The translations under genes and the position numbers were made by a program. The notes under the pieces were generated by a model. The model did not search any database. It was not told where the DNA came from and was given only the letters and a program-made list of their open reading frames with translations. A stretch of 64,000 nt of DNA, from positions 186,001 to 250,000 of the forward strand of contig NZ_JARHTP010000018.1 of assembly GCF_029223485.1 (NCBI RefSeq), read 5' to 3'. How positions within the stretch are numbered: position 1 is the stretch's first letter; every line of letters starts with the position of its first letter. Below are positions 45,471 to 53,996 of this stretch, piece by piece. The stretch comes from Streptomyces coacervatus (GTDB lineage Bacteria; Actinomycetota; Actinomycetes; Streptomycetales; Streptomycetaceae).

Positions 45471-45544
45471 GTACGCGACCTTATCCACGGTGGCGCCCGC
45501 GCACCGGGGCCTCCTCACAAGCTCCACATGCGCCCCGCAAGGGC

Positions 45545-46189
45545 TCACGCCACCCCGAGAAAGTGCAGCACCGCAAGGACCCGGCGGTGGTCCGCGTCCG
45601 CCTTCGGCAGGTCGAGCTTGGCGAAGATGCTGTTGATGTGCTTGGCCACCGCGCTCTCGCTGACGACGAGCTTCTCGGCTATGCCGGCGTTGGAGCGGCC
45701 GCCCGCCATCAGTTCCAGGACCTCGCGTTCCCGGGGGGTGAGGCGGTCCAGCGGGTCGCTGTGGCGGCGTACCAGAAGCTGGGAGACGACCTCGGGGTCC
45801 AGGGCGGTGCCGCCCTCGGCCACCCGGCGCAGGGTGGCCGCGAACTCCTCGACGTCCGCGACCCGTTGCTTGAGCAGATAGCCGATGCCCGAGGTGTTGG
45901 CCGACAGCAGGTCGGTCGCGTAGCGCTCCTCCACGTACTGGGACAGGAGCAGTACGGCGGTCTTCGGCCACTGGTTCTTGACGACCAGCGCGGCCCGTAC
46001 GCCCTCGTCCGTGAAGCCGGGCGGCATACGGACGTCCACCACCGCGATGTCCGGCCGGTGCTCCTCCACTGCCGTCAACAGGGCCTCCGCGTCGCCCACT
46101 TCGGCGACCACCTCGAACCCGGCCATCTCCAGGACCCTGACCACGCCGATACGCAGCAGTACGGAATCCTCGGCGATCACGGCACGCAC
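45545..46189 (-). CDS. NarL/LuxR-type response regulator
   Basis: 214 aa. The receiver domain has the acidic pair in VIAEDS and the phospho-acceptor Asp in IAVVDVRMPP. The C-terminal LuxR HTH reads LTPREREVLELMAGGRSN and AGIAEKLVVSESAVAKHI. The GTG start (VRAVIAEDS) overlaps the histidine kinase end by 13 bases, so the pair is co-translated. Targets are unknown; neighbouring membrane proteins are candidates. Confidence 0.92.
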   Translation of the reverse strand: MRAVIAEDSVLLRIGVVRVLEMAGFEVVAEVGDAEALLTAVEEHRPDIAVVDVRMPPGFTDEGVRAALVVKNQWPKTAVLLLSQYVEERYATDLLSANTSGIGYLLKQRVADVEEFAATLRRVAEGGTALDPEVVSQLLVRRHSDPLDRLTPREREVLELMAGGRSNAGIAEKLVVSESAVAKHINSIFAKLDLPKADADHRRVLAVLHFLGVA

Positions 46190-47427
46190 GGCAGCTCCAC
46201 GGTGATGACGGTAGGCCCCCCGGCGGGGCTGTCGACCGACAGCGTGCCATCGACCGAGGCGACCCGCTTGGCCAGCCCCGAAAGGCCGCTGCCGGCGCCG
46301 GGCCGGGCACCGCCCACACCGTCGTCCCGGATGACGACGAGCAGAATCGTCCCGGCGCGCTCCACCGTGACCTCGGCTTCGGACGCCTCCGCGTGCTTCA
46401 CCACGTTCGTGAGCGCTTCGGAGACGACGAAGTAGGCCACGGACTCGACGGTGGGCGACAGCCGCCCCGTCAGGTGCACCGACACCCGGACCGGGATCGG
46501 CGTCCGGGCGGCGAGGCCGGAGAGTGCGGCGTCGAGGCCGCGGTCCTCCAGGACGGCCGGATGCAACCCCCGTACGAGACTGCTCAGTTCCTCGATCGCC
46601 TCCTTCGCCTCCCGGTGCGCCTCGTCGATCACTCGGCGGGCGTCCTCGGGCAGGTCGCCGAGCGTGGCCTTGGCGATCCCCAGATTGACGGCCAGGGAGA
46701 CCAGTCGCTGCTGGGCGCCGTCGTGCAAGTCCCGCTCGATGCGCCGCCGTTCGGCGTCCACGACGTCCACGAGTCCGGCCCGGCTCTCGGTCAGCACCTC
46801 GACCCGGCGCTCCAACTGCTCGGCACGGCTTGGTCCGAGCAGGACGGCCGCGATACGGGTGTCCAGCCGGGTGAGGGCGCCGGACAGCCACGCCGCCAGG
46901 TAGAGCAGGGCGATTCCGGCAGCCGTGAGGTACGCCGCCCAGGTCGAGTACTCGGGGTGATCGGCGCGGTAGTCCAGCGATACGAGCCAGATCCACACGT
47001 AGGCGAGTGCGGCGGCGGCCGCGGCGGCCCAGGTCAGCAGCACCAAGATCGCCGCAAGGGACACGAGCGGCCCGTCCAGGAGGTGGTACAGGAGCTGCCG
47101 CCGCCCGACCGGGGACCGCAACCACGCGCGCAACCGGGGCGGCCGTCCCTCATAGGGCGATGGGATGTCCACGCCCAGCCGGGTGCGGAAGCGGGCGTGC
47201 TGCGCCTCGGTCAGCAGCGGCCCGGCGAGCACGACGGCGGTGAGCGGCACGACCAGCGCGATCAGGACGGCCCCCGCCGATTCCGGGACGAAGAAGATCC
47301 ACGGCAGGGCGATGACGAGCAGGACGCCGAACTGGATCAGCAGGCCCGTGGCGAGGAAGGCGACCTGTCGTCCGCTTCCTCGGAACTGCCGCAGGACCAG
47401 GGCCCGCAGGCGGGTGGCGGTGTGCAT
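46177..47427 (-). CDS. Sensor histidine kinase (NarX/DesK type)
   Basis: 416 aa. Four or more TM segments in the first 200 residues form the sensor; there is no large external loop, so it may sense the membrane itself. The HisKA_3 phospho-His is in RRIERDLHDGAQQRLVSL. The ATPase has the N-box (SEALTNVVKHA) and G-box (DDGVGGARPGAGSGLSGL). It phosphorylates the overlapping LuxR-type regulator. Confidence 0.92.
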   Translation of the reverse strand: MHTATRLRALVLRQFRGSGRQVAFLATGLLIQFGVLLVIALPWIFFVPESAGAVLIALVVPLTAVVLAGPLLTEAQHARFRTRLGVDIPSPYEGRPPRLRAWLRSPVGRRQLLYHLLDGPLVSLAAILVLLTWAAAAAAALAYVWIWLVSLDYRADHPEYSTWAAYLTAAGIALLYLAAWLSGALTRLDTRIAAVLLGPSRAEQLERRVEVLTESRAGLVDVVDAERRRIERDLHDGAQQRLVSLAVNLGIAKATLGDLPEDARRVIDEAHREAKEAIEELSSLVRGLHPAVLEDRGLDAALSGLAARTPIPVRVSVHLTGRLSPTVESVAYFVVSEALTNVVKHAEASEAEVTVERAGTILLVVIRDDGVGGARPGAGSGLSGLAKRVASVDGTLSVDSPAGGPTVITVELPCVP

Positions 47428-47597
47428 TGCTCAAACGCTACGTGCCCAGGTCAGGGGCGGTCCATGGTGCGAATGCCCGGCTGGGGGTGCAACTAGTACC
47501 ACCCCCGGAACGGACAGCTGCGTTACTGACTGTGACCGCCGTTTCGCGAAGGCTTGAGGCCGTGGAGGAGAGCCGGAAACGCGAGGAGTGCGAACCG

Positions 47598-48059
47598 ATG
47601 AGCATGCTGATCGTCCGTCAGGAACAGTCCGTCCGTGAGGTGCAGCGGGCCACTCCCCGCGCAGCCGTACGACGGCTCCGCCGCCGGTACCACACGGAAC
47701 ACGTCCTCGTAGGCTGCGGCCTGGCCCTGCTGCCCTGGCTGGTCGTGCTGGCGAACGGCCTGCCCGGTACCGCCGAGGCCGCGCACTGGAACACCGCCTG
47801 GGTCGGCCTGGACACCCTGGAGGCGCTGGGCCTGATCGCCACCGGCCTGCTGGCCGCCCGAGGCCACCGCCTGCACGCGCTCACGGCCTCCGCCACCGCG
47901 ACGCTGCTGCTGGTCGACGCCTGGTTCGACACGATGACGGCGGCCACGAGCGGGGACCGGATCTCCGCGGTGGCGATGGCGCTCGGCGCGGAGCTGCCGC
48001 TGGCGACGGTGTGCGCGGCGCTGGCGGTACGGGGGCTTGCCCGCCATGCGGCGGCCTGA
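47598..48059 (+). CDS. Small integral membrane protein
   Basis: 153 aa, about four TM helices (VLVGCGLALLPWLVVLANGL, TLEALGLIATGLLAARG, ASATATLLLVDAWF, ELPLATVCAALAVRG) with a basic N-terminus. ATG preceded by GCGAGGAG. It resembles uncharacterised Streptomyces membrane proteins with a conserved WFDTMTA-like motif. It is divergent from the histidine kinase, so it may be a regulon member. Confidence 0.72.
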   Translation: MSMLIVRQEQSVREVQRATPRAAVRRLRRRYHTEHVLVGCGLALLPWLVVLANGLPGTAEAAHWNTAWVGLDTLEALGLIATGLLAARGHRLHALTASATATLLLVDAWFDTMTAATSGDRISAVAMALGAELPLATVCAALAVRGLARHAAA

Positions 48060-48093
48060 CCGGTCGTCGGCAGAGCGGCTCGGGGCGTGGCCG

Positions 48094-48912
48094 TCAGCCG
48101 TCGCTGCGGACGTCCACGTCCGCACGCGAGACCGCCAGATAGCCGACGAAACCGAGGATGGCCACCGTCCAGGACAGCGTGACCGGACCCAGACCCAGGT
48201 TCAGGCCGCCCCGCTGGTGGCTCATGGCCATCCAGTCGGCGACGGAGGCGCCGAGCGGGCGGGTGATGACGTACGCCGACCAGAAGGCGGCGACCGCGTT
48301 CAGGCTGCCCCAGCGGTGCGCGACGGCCGGGACGGCGATGGCGGCGGCGTACACGACGGCCGAACCGAGGTAGCCGAGGCCGATCGTGGCGGTGAGGTCG
48401 CCGGCCGCGGTGCCGAGGGCGAAGGTGGCGAGGACGGCCGCCCAGTAGAAGGCCTCGCGGCGGCGGGTGTGGATGCTGTGGATGGAGAGCGTGCCCTCGC
48501 TGCGGTACCAGAGGAAGAAGACGGCGGCGAGCGCGACCATGAAGAACGGGGTCGAGATCAGGTACGGCACGCCGAGGCCGACATGCAGCACGTCGGCGGC
48601 CATCGTGCCGAACACGCTCACCACCACGATCGCCGTCCAGTAGATCCAGGCGACGTACCGGCGCACGGCGAACTGCACCGCCAGGGCGGCCACGAAGCCG
48701 ACGCCGCCGATCCCGACCGCGGGGATCGGGCCGAGCAGATGGGCCAGCCAGTCGGAGGCCGTCTCGCCCATGCCGGTGGTCAGCACCTTGATGATCCAGA
48801 AGTAGACGGTCACCTCCGGCACCTTGCTCGCCGCGTGCCGCACACGGCGCGCGTGCTGCGCGGACTGTGCGGGCTCCGTGGGCCGGTTGGGGGTGAGGTG
48901 ATCTGTCGTCAT
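48094..48912 (-). CDS. Integral membrane protein (COG4705-like)
   Basis: 272 aa with about eight TM helices. Recognisable repeats VTVYFWIIKVLTTGMGETAS and GYLGSAVVYAAAIAVPAVA, with conserved TxxGETxxD-like acidic residues in the membrane, fit the uncharacterised COG4705 family (ORF: repeat of membrane-anchored proteins). ATG preceding TTDHLTPN is chosen. Transport or metal response is possible; unknown. Confidence 0.78.
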   Translation of the reverse strand: MTTDHLTPNRPTEPAQSAQHARRVRHAASKVPEVTVYFWIIKVLTTGMGETASDWLAHLLGPIPAVGIGGVGFVAALAVQFAVRRYVAWIYWTAIVVVSVFGTMAADVLHVGLGVPYLISTPFFMVALAAVFFLWYRSEGTLSIHSIHTRRREAFYWAAVLATFALGTAAGDLTATIGLGYLGSAVVYAAAIAVPAVAHRWGSLNAVAAFWSAYVITRPLGASVADWMAMSHQRGGLNLGLGPVTLSWTVAILGFVGYLAVSRADVDVRSDG

Positions 48913-49019
48913 GGCAGGCACGATGACACGGTGGACGGCCGTCGCCACAGGCCCCTTTGCCAGAGTTTTGGCGCCCCTGGGGGTTGAGTTGCCCGAGCCC
49001 CGTCCGGGCCTGAACGCAA

Positions 49020-49050
49020 CCTGAACAGGACGGCAGATGCGCTGTTCAGG
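49020..49050. promoter_or_regulatory. CCTGAACAG/CTGTTCAGG inverted repeat
   Basis: 9-bp arms, 13 bases apart. It spans the end of the DUF952 gene and the region upstream of the COG4705-like gene. A further CCTGAAC lies at 49009. It could be a terminator or an operator for the membrane-protein gene. Confidence 0.4.
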
Positions 49051-49423
49051 GGCGCACGGCAGGTGGTAGGTCCGCCAGCCCCGTCGCCCGACCGTCCTCG
49101 TCCCACCGGACCACGAGGACGCGCTCCACGGCCTCCCGGTCGAGGGGCCCGAACACATGCGGGAACAGGACGTCGTCGGAGACTCCCGGCGGCGGCGCGG
49201 GATCCGCCGCCTCCCATACGCACTCCGCGGTCAGCCGCGCCTCGTCGAGCACCAGCACGAACAGCGGCCGGGTGGCGCTGCCGTAGAACGCATTGACGAT
49301 CTTGAGCGTGGTCGCCTCGTCGGGGGAGCAGTGGACGAAGCCGTCCTCGGCGAGGGAGGCGGGGGCGTACGGCCGGTCGGGACTTGCGTTCCACTCGGCG
49401 CTCGGCACGACGTGATAGATCAT
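49046..49423 (-). CDS. DUF952 family protein
   Basis: 125 aa, small cytoplasmic protein with the family signature MIYHVVPSAEW and DGFVHCSPDEAT (His-Cys pair). It resembles glutathione-S-transferase-domain-linked DUF952 proteins of unknown chemistry. TATAAC, a fair -10, ends 7 bases before the ATG, and there is no Shine-Dalgarno site, so the mRNA may be leaderless. A longer GTG start at 49438 is less likely. Confidence 0.82.
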   Translation of the reverse strand: MIYHVVPSAEWNASPDRPYAPASLAEDGFVHCSPDEATTLKIVNAFYGSATRPLFVLVLDEARLTAECVWEAADPAPPPGVSDDVLFPHVFGPLDREAVERVLVVRWDEDGRATGLADLPPAVRP

Positions 49424-49465
49424 GGGCCGGTTATACACCGGCGCCGCACCACCACCTGTGCTACG

Positions 49466-49538
49466 GTGCCAAATGGCAGTTTTGGTACCAGAGGCTTTTG
49501 AGTGCTCTTCGGCCTTCCGTCGACGAGCACTCTTTTTT
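49466..49538 (+). promoter_or_regulatory. Structured leader with terminator-like hairpin before csp
   Basis: Hairpin 1 is GGTGCCAAA with TTTGGTACC (49466-49490, one G-U pair). Hairpin 2 is GAGTGCTC (49500-49507) with GAGCACTC (49525-49532), followed at once by TTTTTT. Hairpin 2 looks like an intrinsic terminator, yet lies only 17 bases before the csp ATG, suggesting attenuation or a temperature-responsive switch. Confidence 0.55.
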
Positions 49539-49555
49539 GTTGAGGGAGATCAGGT

Positions 49556-49759
49556 ATGGCATCCGGCACCGTGAAGTGGTTCAACTCGGAAAAGGGCTTC
49601 GGCTTCATCGAGCAGGATGGTGGCGGCGCCGACGTGTTCGCCCACTACTCGAACATCGCCACGTCCGGCTTCCGTGAGCTTCAGGAGGGCCAGAAGGTGA
49701 CCTTCGACGTCACGCAGGGCCAGAAGGGCCCGCAGGCCGAGAACATCGTTCCCGCCTGA
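49556..49759 (+). CDS. Cold-shock protein, CspA family (second copy)
   Basis: 67 aa, one cold-shock domain with RNP1 (KGFGFIEQ) and RNP2 (VFAHYS). Nearly identical to the protein at 26695-26898 apart from a handful of positions. It acts as an RNA chaperone. A GAGGGAGA site lies before the ATG. Upstream is an attenuator-like leader not shared with the first copy; downstream a DEAD-box helicase. Together they look like a cold-response pair. Confidence 0.97.
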   Translation: MASGTVKWFNSEKGFGFIEQDGGGADVFAHYSNIATSGFRELQEGQKVTFDVTQGQKGPQAENIVPA

Positions 49760-49788
49760 AGCTGACGCCGACGCGTTCGCACCACGTG

Positions 49789-49823
49789 GCTGGGGCCCGC
49801 ACTCTTTGGGTGCGGGCCCCGGC
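49789..49823 (+). terminator. Hairpin after second cold-shock gene
   Basis: GGGGCCCGCAC (49792-49802) with GTGCGGGCCCC (49810-49820), with outer pairs extending it. The core matches the hairpin after the first csp copy. Confidence 0.8.
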
Positions 49824-49972
49824 TCGTTGCGTTTTCCCGCATTCCACCTGATTCCCCCCTTCCCTTTCTTCTTCCGTTCCTTCAGTTTCTTCGGCTCCTT
49901 CTTGCGAATCCTCATACGGCCCGTCCGGTGGGAGGCATTCCTCGATACGTGCCGCATCGAGGAGGGTTCCGC

Positions 49973-51448
49973 ATGAACCGCACGCCCCGCACGAACGCGC
50001 GTACGAACACGCGTACGAGCAACACGCCCAAGAGATCCCCCCGTTCCCGTACGGGCGGCCGGGGCCGCCCCGCCGCGTCCGGCGGCGAGTTCGCACTGCC
50101 GGTCACCGTCACCCCCGCGCTGCCGCCCGTCGAGGCGTTCGCCGAGCTCGGCATGCCCGCGCGCCTGCTGGCCACGCTCGGCGCGGAGGGCGTGACCGCA
50201 CCGTTCCCGATCCAGGGCGCGACGCTGCCGAACTCCCTGGCCGGCCGGGACGTCCTGGGCCGCGGGCGCACCGGCTCGGGCAAGACGCTGGCCTTCGGCC
50301 TCGCCCTGCTGGCCCGTACCGAGGGGCAGCGGGCCGAGCCCCGGCAGCCGCTCGCCCTCGTCCTCGTCCCCACCAGGGAACTGGCCCAGCAGGTCACCGA
50401 TGCGCTCACGCCGTACGCCCGCGCGCTGCGGCTGCGGCTCGCCACCGTGGTCGGCGGGCTGTCGATCGGCCGCCAGGCGAGCGCCCTGCGAGGGGGCGCC
50501 GAGGTGGTCGTGGCGACACCCGGCCGCCTCAAGGACCTCATAGACCGGGGCGACTGCCGCCTGGACCAGGTCTCGATCACGGTCCTGGACGAGGCCGACC
50601 AGATGGCCGACATGGGCTTCATGCCGCAGGTGACCGCCCTGCTCGACCAGGTGCGCCCCGACGGTCAACGGCTGCTGTTCTCGGCGACGTTGGACCGCAA
50701 CGTGGACCGGCTCGTCCGCACCTATCTGCACGACCCCGTCGTCCACTCCGTGGACCCGTCCGCGGGCGCCGTCACCACGATGGACCACCACGTGCTGCAC
50801 GTGGAGGACGAGGACAAGCACGCCACCACGACCGAGATCGCCGCCCGCGACGGACGGGTGATCATGTTCCTGGACACCAAGCACGCGGCGGACCGGCTGG
50901 CCAAGAAGCTGCTGGCCGTCGGAGTGCGCGCGGCGGCCCTGCACGGCGGCAAGTCGCAGAACCAGCGCACCCGGACCCTGGCCCAGTTCAAGGACGGCCA
51001 CGTCAGCGTGCTGGTGGCCACGAACGTGGCGGCCCGCGGCATCCACGTCGACAACCTGGACCTCGTGGTCAACGTCGACCCGCCGGGCGACCACAAGGAC
51101 TACCTGCACCGGGGCGGCCGTACGGCCCGCGCCGGGGAGTCCGGCACCGTCGTCACCCTGGTCCTGCCCCACCAGCGCCGCGAGGTGTCCCGCCTTATGG
51201 CCGACGCCGGCATCACCCCGCGGACCACCCGAGTCCGCTCGGGCGAGGCCGAACTGAGCCGTATCACCGGCGCCCAGACCCCGTCGGGCGTGCCCGTCGT
51301 CCTGACCCCGCCGGCCACCGAGAACCGCCCGGCAGCCGGTGGCCGTCCGGCCCGTACGGGGTCCGCCCCACGCTCCCGGCGCGGCCGCCCCGCCCAGCAG
51401 GGCCGCCGCCGCTCCCCTGCGAAGGGTGCCAAGGGGAACGGCCACTGA
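49973..51448 (+). CDS. DEAD-box RNA helicase
   Basis: 491 aa. The N-terminal basic Thr/Arg-rich tail is followed by Q-motif-like FPIQGATL, motif I GRTGSGKT, motif II VLDEADQM, motif III FSATL and motif VI HRGGRTARAG. The C-terminal tail is again Arg/Gly/Pro-rich, likely for RNA binding. It unwinds RNA structures using ATP. ATG after GAGGAGGG is chosen over an upstream in-frame start. Next to a csp gene, it fits the cold-shock helicase role (CsdA/DeaD-like). Confidence 0.92.
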   Translation: MNRTPRTNARTNTRTSNTPKRSPRSRTGGRGRPAASGGEFALPVTVTPALPPVEAFAELGMPARLLATLGAEGVTAPFPIQGATLPNSLAGRDVLGRGRTGSGKTLAFGLALLARTEGQRAEPRQPLALVLVPTRELAQQVTDALTPYARALRLRLATVVGGLSIGRQASALRGGAEVVVATPGRLKDLIDRGDCRLDQVSITVLDEADQMADMGFMPQVTALLDQVRPDGQRLLFSATLDRNVDRLVRTYLHDPVVHSVDPSAGAVTTMDHHVLHVEDEDKHATTTEIAARDGRVIMFLDTKHAADRLAKKLLAVGVRAAALHGGKSQNQRTRTLAQFKDGHVSVLVATNVAARGIHVDNLDLVVNVDPPGDHKDYLHRGGRTARAGESGTVVTLVLPHQRREVSRLMADAGITPRTTRVRSGEAELSRITGAQTPSGVPVVLTPPATENRPAAGGRPARTGSAPRSRRGRPAQQGRRRSPAKGAKGNGH

Positions 51449-51482
51449 GACCGGATGAATAGGGGCGATGGGGGGATGAGGG

Positions 51483-52622
51483 CTACTTCAGCCCGATCGC
51501 CGCACAGTCCGCCGCGTACTTGGCGGTGCAGATGTCCTTGACGGTGTAGACGCCGTCCTTGATCACGGTGGACTTGATGTTGCCCCTGGTGAGGGCGACC
51601 ACCGGGACGAGCATCGCCGGGATCGCCTTCTGCGTCGGGCTGTCGACGGAGTCCTGAGTCAGCGCGTCGAACTCAAGGCTCTTGCCCTTCACCTTGTCCA
51701 CCGCCATCTCCGCGGCGTTGGTCGCCTCCAGCAGGAACGACTTGTACACGGTCATCGTCTGCTCGCCGGCGACGATCCGCTGCACCGCGTCCAGGTTGGC
51801 GTCCTGGCCGGTGACCAGCGGCATCTTGGTGACGCCCGCAGCCTTCAGGGCGTCGATGATGGCACCCGCCATGCCGTCGTTGGCCGAGTAGACGGCGGAT
51901 ATGTTGCTCAGCCCGACAGACTGAATCGCCTTCTTCATGTTCGCCTTGGCGGCCGAGGGCAGCCACTTGTTGGTGTCGTACGACTTGGCGATGACGACCC
52001 GGCCCTTGAGCTCGCTGAGCGCGCCCTCCTTGAAGCGGGCGGTGTTCGGGTCGCCGGGATCGCCGTTCATCATGACGATCTTGCTGGTGGTGGCCTTGTC
52101 GCCCAGCCCGTCGGTGATGGCACGGCCCTGCACCTCGCCCACGAGCTCGTTGTCGTGCGAGACGTACGCGTCGATCGGCCCCTGGGCGAGCCGGTCGTAC
52201 GCGATGACGGGTATCCCCGCGTCCTTGGCCTTCTTCACATCCGGCGCGATGGCCTTGGAGTCCACAGCGTCCACCAGAATGACGTCGACCTTGGCGTCGA
52301 TCATCTCCGCGAACTGCGTGCTCTGCTTGGCCACGCTCGCCCCGGCGTTGGCGTAGCGGACCTTGCCCTTGCCGTGGGTGAGGGAGGCGACCTGCGCCTT
52401 GAATATGGGGTAGTCGAACTTCTCGAACCGCGCGGTGTCCTTGTCGGGCAGCAGCAGCCCCACCGTCATGTCGTCGCCCTTCTTCGGACTCGCGGAACTA
52501 CTGCTCCCGCTGACGCTGTCGATGACACCGCACGAGGAGAGGAGGAGCACCGAGGCGCAGGCGAGAACGGGGACGACGGCGAAACGACGCGCGCCGGTTC
52601 TGCGGGGGGTGTGAACGATCAC
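51483..52622 (-). CDS. Xylose-type sugar-binding lipoprotein (orphan)
   Basis: 379 aa. A signal peptide with lipobox LLSSCG is followed by a type-1 sugar-binding protein like XylF/ChvE: VGLLLPDKDTARFEKFDYP, VIAYDRLAQGPIDAYVSHDN and VTGQDANLDAVQRI. No ATPase or permease gene adjoins, although such proteins normally work with XylG/XylH. The GTG start has GGAAGG upstream. It may serve a transporter elsewhere or act in sugar sensing. Confidence 0.85.
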   Translation of the reverse strand: MIVHTPRRTGARRFAVVPVLACASVLLLSSCGVIDSVSGSSSSASPKKGDDMTVGLLLPDKDTARFEKFDYPIFKAQVASLTHGKGKVRYANAGASVAKQSTQFAEMIDAKVDVILVDAVDSKAIAPDVKKAKDAGIPVIAYDRLAQGPIDAYVSHDNELVGEVQGRAITDGLGDKATTSKIVMMNGDPGDPNTARFKEGALSELKGRVVIAKSYDTNKWLPSAAKANMKKAIQSVGLSNISAVYSANDGMAGAIIDALKAAGVTKMPLVTGQDANLDAVQRIVAGEQTMTVYKSFLLEATNAAEMAVDKVKGKSLEFDALTQDSVDSPTQKAIPAMLVPVVALTRGNIKSTVIKDGVYTVKDICTAKYAADCAAIGLK

Positions 52623-52791
52623 TTGCAGGTGCCTTCCGGGCAATGGAGGAGCGGGCCACCGGATGAAGGAGAAGCCAACGGGCTCGTGGAGACGACGTCA
52701 AGACATCCGGTTGTCATCCTTTCAACTTCATACGGAATCTCCTCATGAGGGTGGCGATCCGGCCAGCGCGACCCTTCCAACCCTTTGATAG

Positions 52792-52817
52792 GGACTTTGG
52801 CAGTAGGGGCTTTGACA
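52792..52817 (+). promoter_or_regulatory. Direct repeats upstream of vapB-like gene
   Basis: GGACTTTGGCA (52792-52802) and GGGCTTTGACA (52807-52817) match at 9 of 11 positions with a 15-bp period. Autoregulating antitoxins bind such repeats; direct evidence is lacking. Confidence 0.35.
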
Positions 52818-52837
52818 CCAGGAGTATGGTCTCTTGT

Positions 52838-53116
52838 ATGGCGACGAAGAAAGTGACAGTGACGATCCCCGAGGACCTCCTGGACGAGATCCGCGCCGAG
52901 GCGGCCGAACGGGGCCTTTCGGCATATGTGGCCGAAGCACTGCGCTTCAAGCGCGACCGAGACCGGCTGCTGGAGCTGGTCGACTGGCTGCAGGAGGAAC
53001 ACGGCCCGGTCACCGAGGACGAGCGCGCGTCCGCACTCGCGGAACTGGAAGATCTCGACGCCGAGCACGAGCACCGCCGCACCACCGGAGGACACAACCC
53101 CGGAGAGGCCGCGTGA
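52838..53116 (+). CDS. vapB: VapB-like antitoxin
   Basis: 92 aa. The N-terminus KKVTVTIPEDLLDEIRAEAA followed by ERGLSAYVAEALRFK is a ribbon-helix-helix DNA-binding domain; the rest is acidic/helical and would wrap the toxin. Its stop overlaps the toxin GTG. It represses its own promoter in known systems. ATG at 52838 fits the domain; the longer frame does not. Confidence 0.82.
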   Translation: MATKKVTVTIPEDLLDEIRAEAAERGLSAYVAEALRFKRDRDRLLELVDWLQEEHGPVTEDERASALAELEDLDAEHEHRRTTGGHNPGEAA

Positions 53117-53538
53117 AGAAGCGCGCCGGCGAGCACAACCGAAGGCCACTGCGCGTCTTCGTACTCGACTGCGAGGCCTTGTCCCTAGCCGTGCGCGGCG
53201 ACCGCAGGATGATCGCCTGGCTCGACCTCGCGGCCAGGGGTGAGGCCGAGGTGGTGACGTCTCCCATGACCCTGGTCGAGGCATACGACGCCAGAACCAC
53301 CGAGCAGCGCTGGGACTGGGTCCTCTCCCGACTCAAGGTCACCGACATCGGAAAGGACGAGGCCCGCCAGGCCCGCCGCCTCCTGGCCGACGCCAAACTG
53401 CACGGCCACAAGTACGCCATCGATGCCGTGCTCGCCGTCATCGCACGCCGGCAGAAGGGGCAGGTGACCGTCTTCACCTCGGACGTGGACGACCTGGAGA
53501 AGCTCCTCCCGGACACCGTCGTCGTCAAGAAGGTGTGA
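53113..53538 (+). CDS. vapC: VapC-like PIN-domain toxin
   Basis: 141 aa. PIN nuclease fold with acidic residues in VFVLDCEALSL, MTLVEAYDA, KYAIDAVLAV and FTSDVDDL, enough for metal-dependent RNase activity. The GTG start overlaps the antitoxin stop (GTGA). VapC toxins cut tRNA or rRNA when the antitoxin decays. It lies within 200 bases of a tRNA-derived attachment scar, so it may be cargo of a lost element. Confidence 0.83.
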   Translation: MKKRAGEHNRRPLRVFVLDCEALSLAVRGDRRMIAWLDLAARGEAEVVTSPMTLVEAYDARTTEQRWDWVLSRLKVTDIGKDEARQARRLLADAKLHGHKYAIDAVLAVIARRQKGQVTVFTSDVDDLEKLLPDTVVVKKV

Positions 53539-53725
53539 CAGAAGGTATGACAGGTAGTGCGCGGCCGGTGCTGGCAGGTTGTCTCGTGGCCATCGACGAA
53601 GCCCGACCGTCGGTTAGTAACTGCGTGACAACGCCCACGAACAACGGCGGACAAGCGCGAACGTCTACGGACCATCAGCGCAGGTGAAGAGGATTGCAAC
53701 CCGAGGCAGCACCCCAGCCCCAGTT

Positions 53726-53769
53726 GCTTCGGGACAAAGAGGTCGTGGGTTCAATCCCGCCACCCCGAC
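53726..53769 (+). other. Displaced 3' end of tRNA-Pro(CGG): attachment-site scar
   Basis: The segment CTTCGGGACAAAG then AGGTCGTGGGTTCAATCCCGC and CACCCCGAC aligns with the anticodon arm, T-arm and acceptor of a Streptomyces tRNA-Pro(CGG). The 5' half is absent. The T-loop lacks one base and the anticodon stem has a change, so it is not a working tRNA. A tRNA-type terminator follows. It is probably the far attachment site of an integrated or lost element. Confidence 0.6.
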
Positions 53770-53784
53770 AGTGAAACACCACTT

Positions 53785-53820
53785 CAGGGGCCTGATCCAC
53801 CATCGTGGGTCGGGCCCCTG
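53785..53820 (+). terminator. Terminator linked to the tRNA fragment
   Basis: CAGGGGCC...GGCCCCTG with inner pairs gives a 16-bp stem (two wobbles) and a 4-base loop, 15 bases after the tRNA 3' end. Confidence 0.75.
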
Positions 53821-53949
53821 AGTGGTTCCTGAAGATCGCTTGGGAGAAATCCGGTAGAAGATCTTGGTCGGCTTCCGTTCCTGGACAGGGGCGAGCTGTC
53901 GCCCGGCGCGCGCCGTCCGCCCGGCGAATAGCAAGCCGCCCCGCTCACG

Positions 53950-53987
53950 CCAAGTCCCCGACTGCGCCGCCGCAGACGGGGACTTGG
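53950..53987 (-). terminator. Terminator of the 81-aa gene
   Basis: CCAAGTCCCCG and CGGGGACTTGG form an 11-bp perfect stem with an inner TGCG/CGCA helix, 9 bases beyond the stop at 53997. Confidence 0.8.
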
Positions 53988-53996
53988 CCCTGTGCG

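Larger units (their letters stand above)
53539..53996. other. Gene-free stretch with attachment scar and terminators
   Basis: No ORF with a ribosome site is seen. It begins with an A-rich, repeat-like stretch (GTGACAACGCCCACGAACAA) resembling sequence near integrase attachment sites, then the tRNA-Pro fragment and its terminator, and ends with another strong hairpin. Confidence 0.5.

Noticed and set aside
52812..52839. TTGACA followed 16 bases later by TTGTAT as a vapB promoter
   Set aside because: The -10 would overlap the ATG, placing the transcript start inside the gene; the direct repeats there are a better explanation.
53665..53934. 89-codon minus-strand ORF over the tRNA fragment
   Set aside because: Reads as the usual antisense of a tRNA (GVAGLNPRPL), not a protein.
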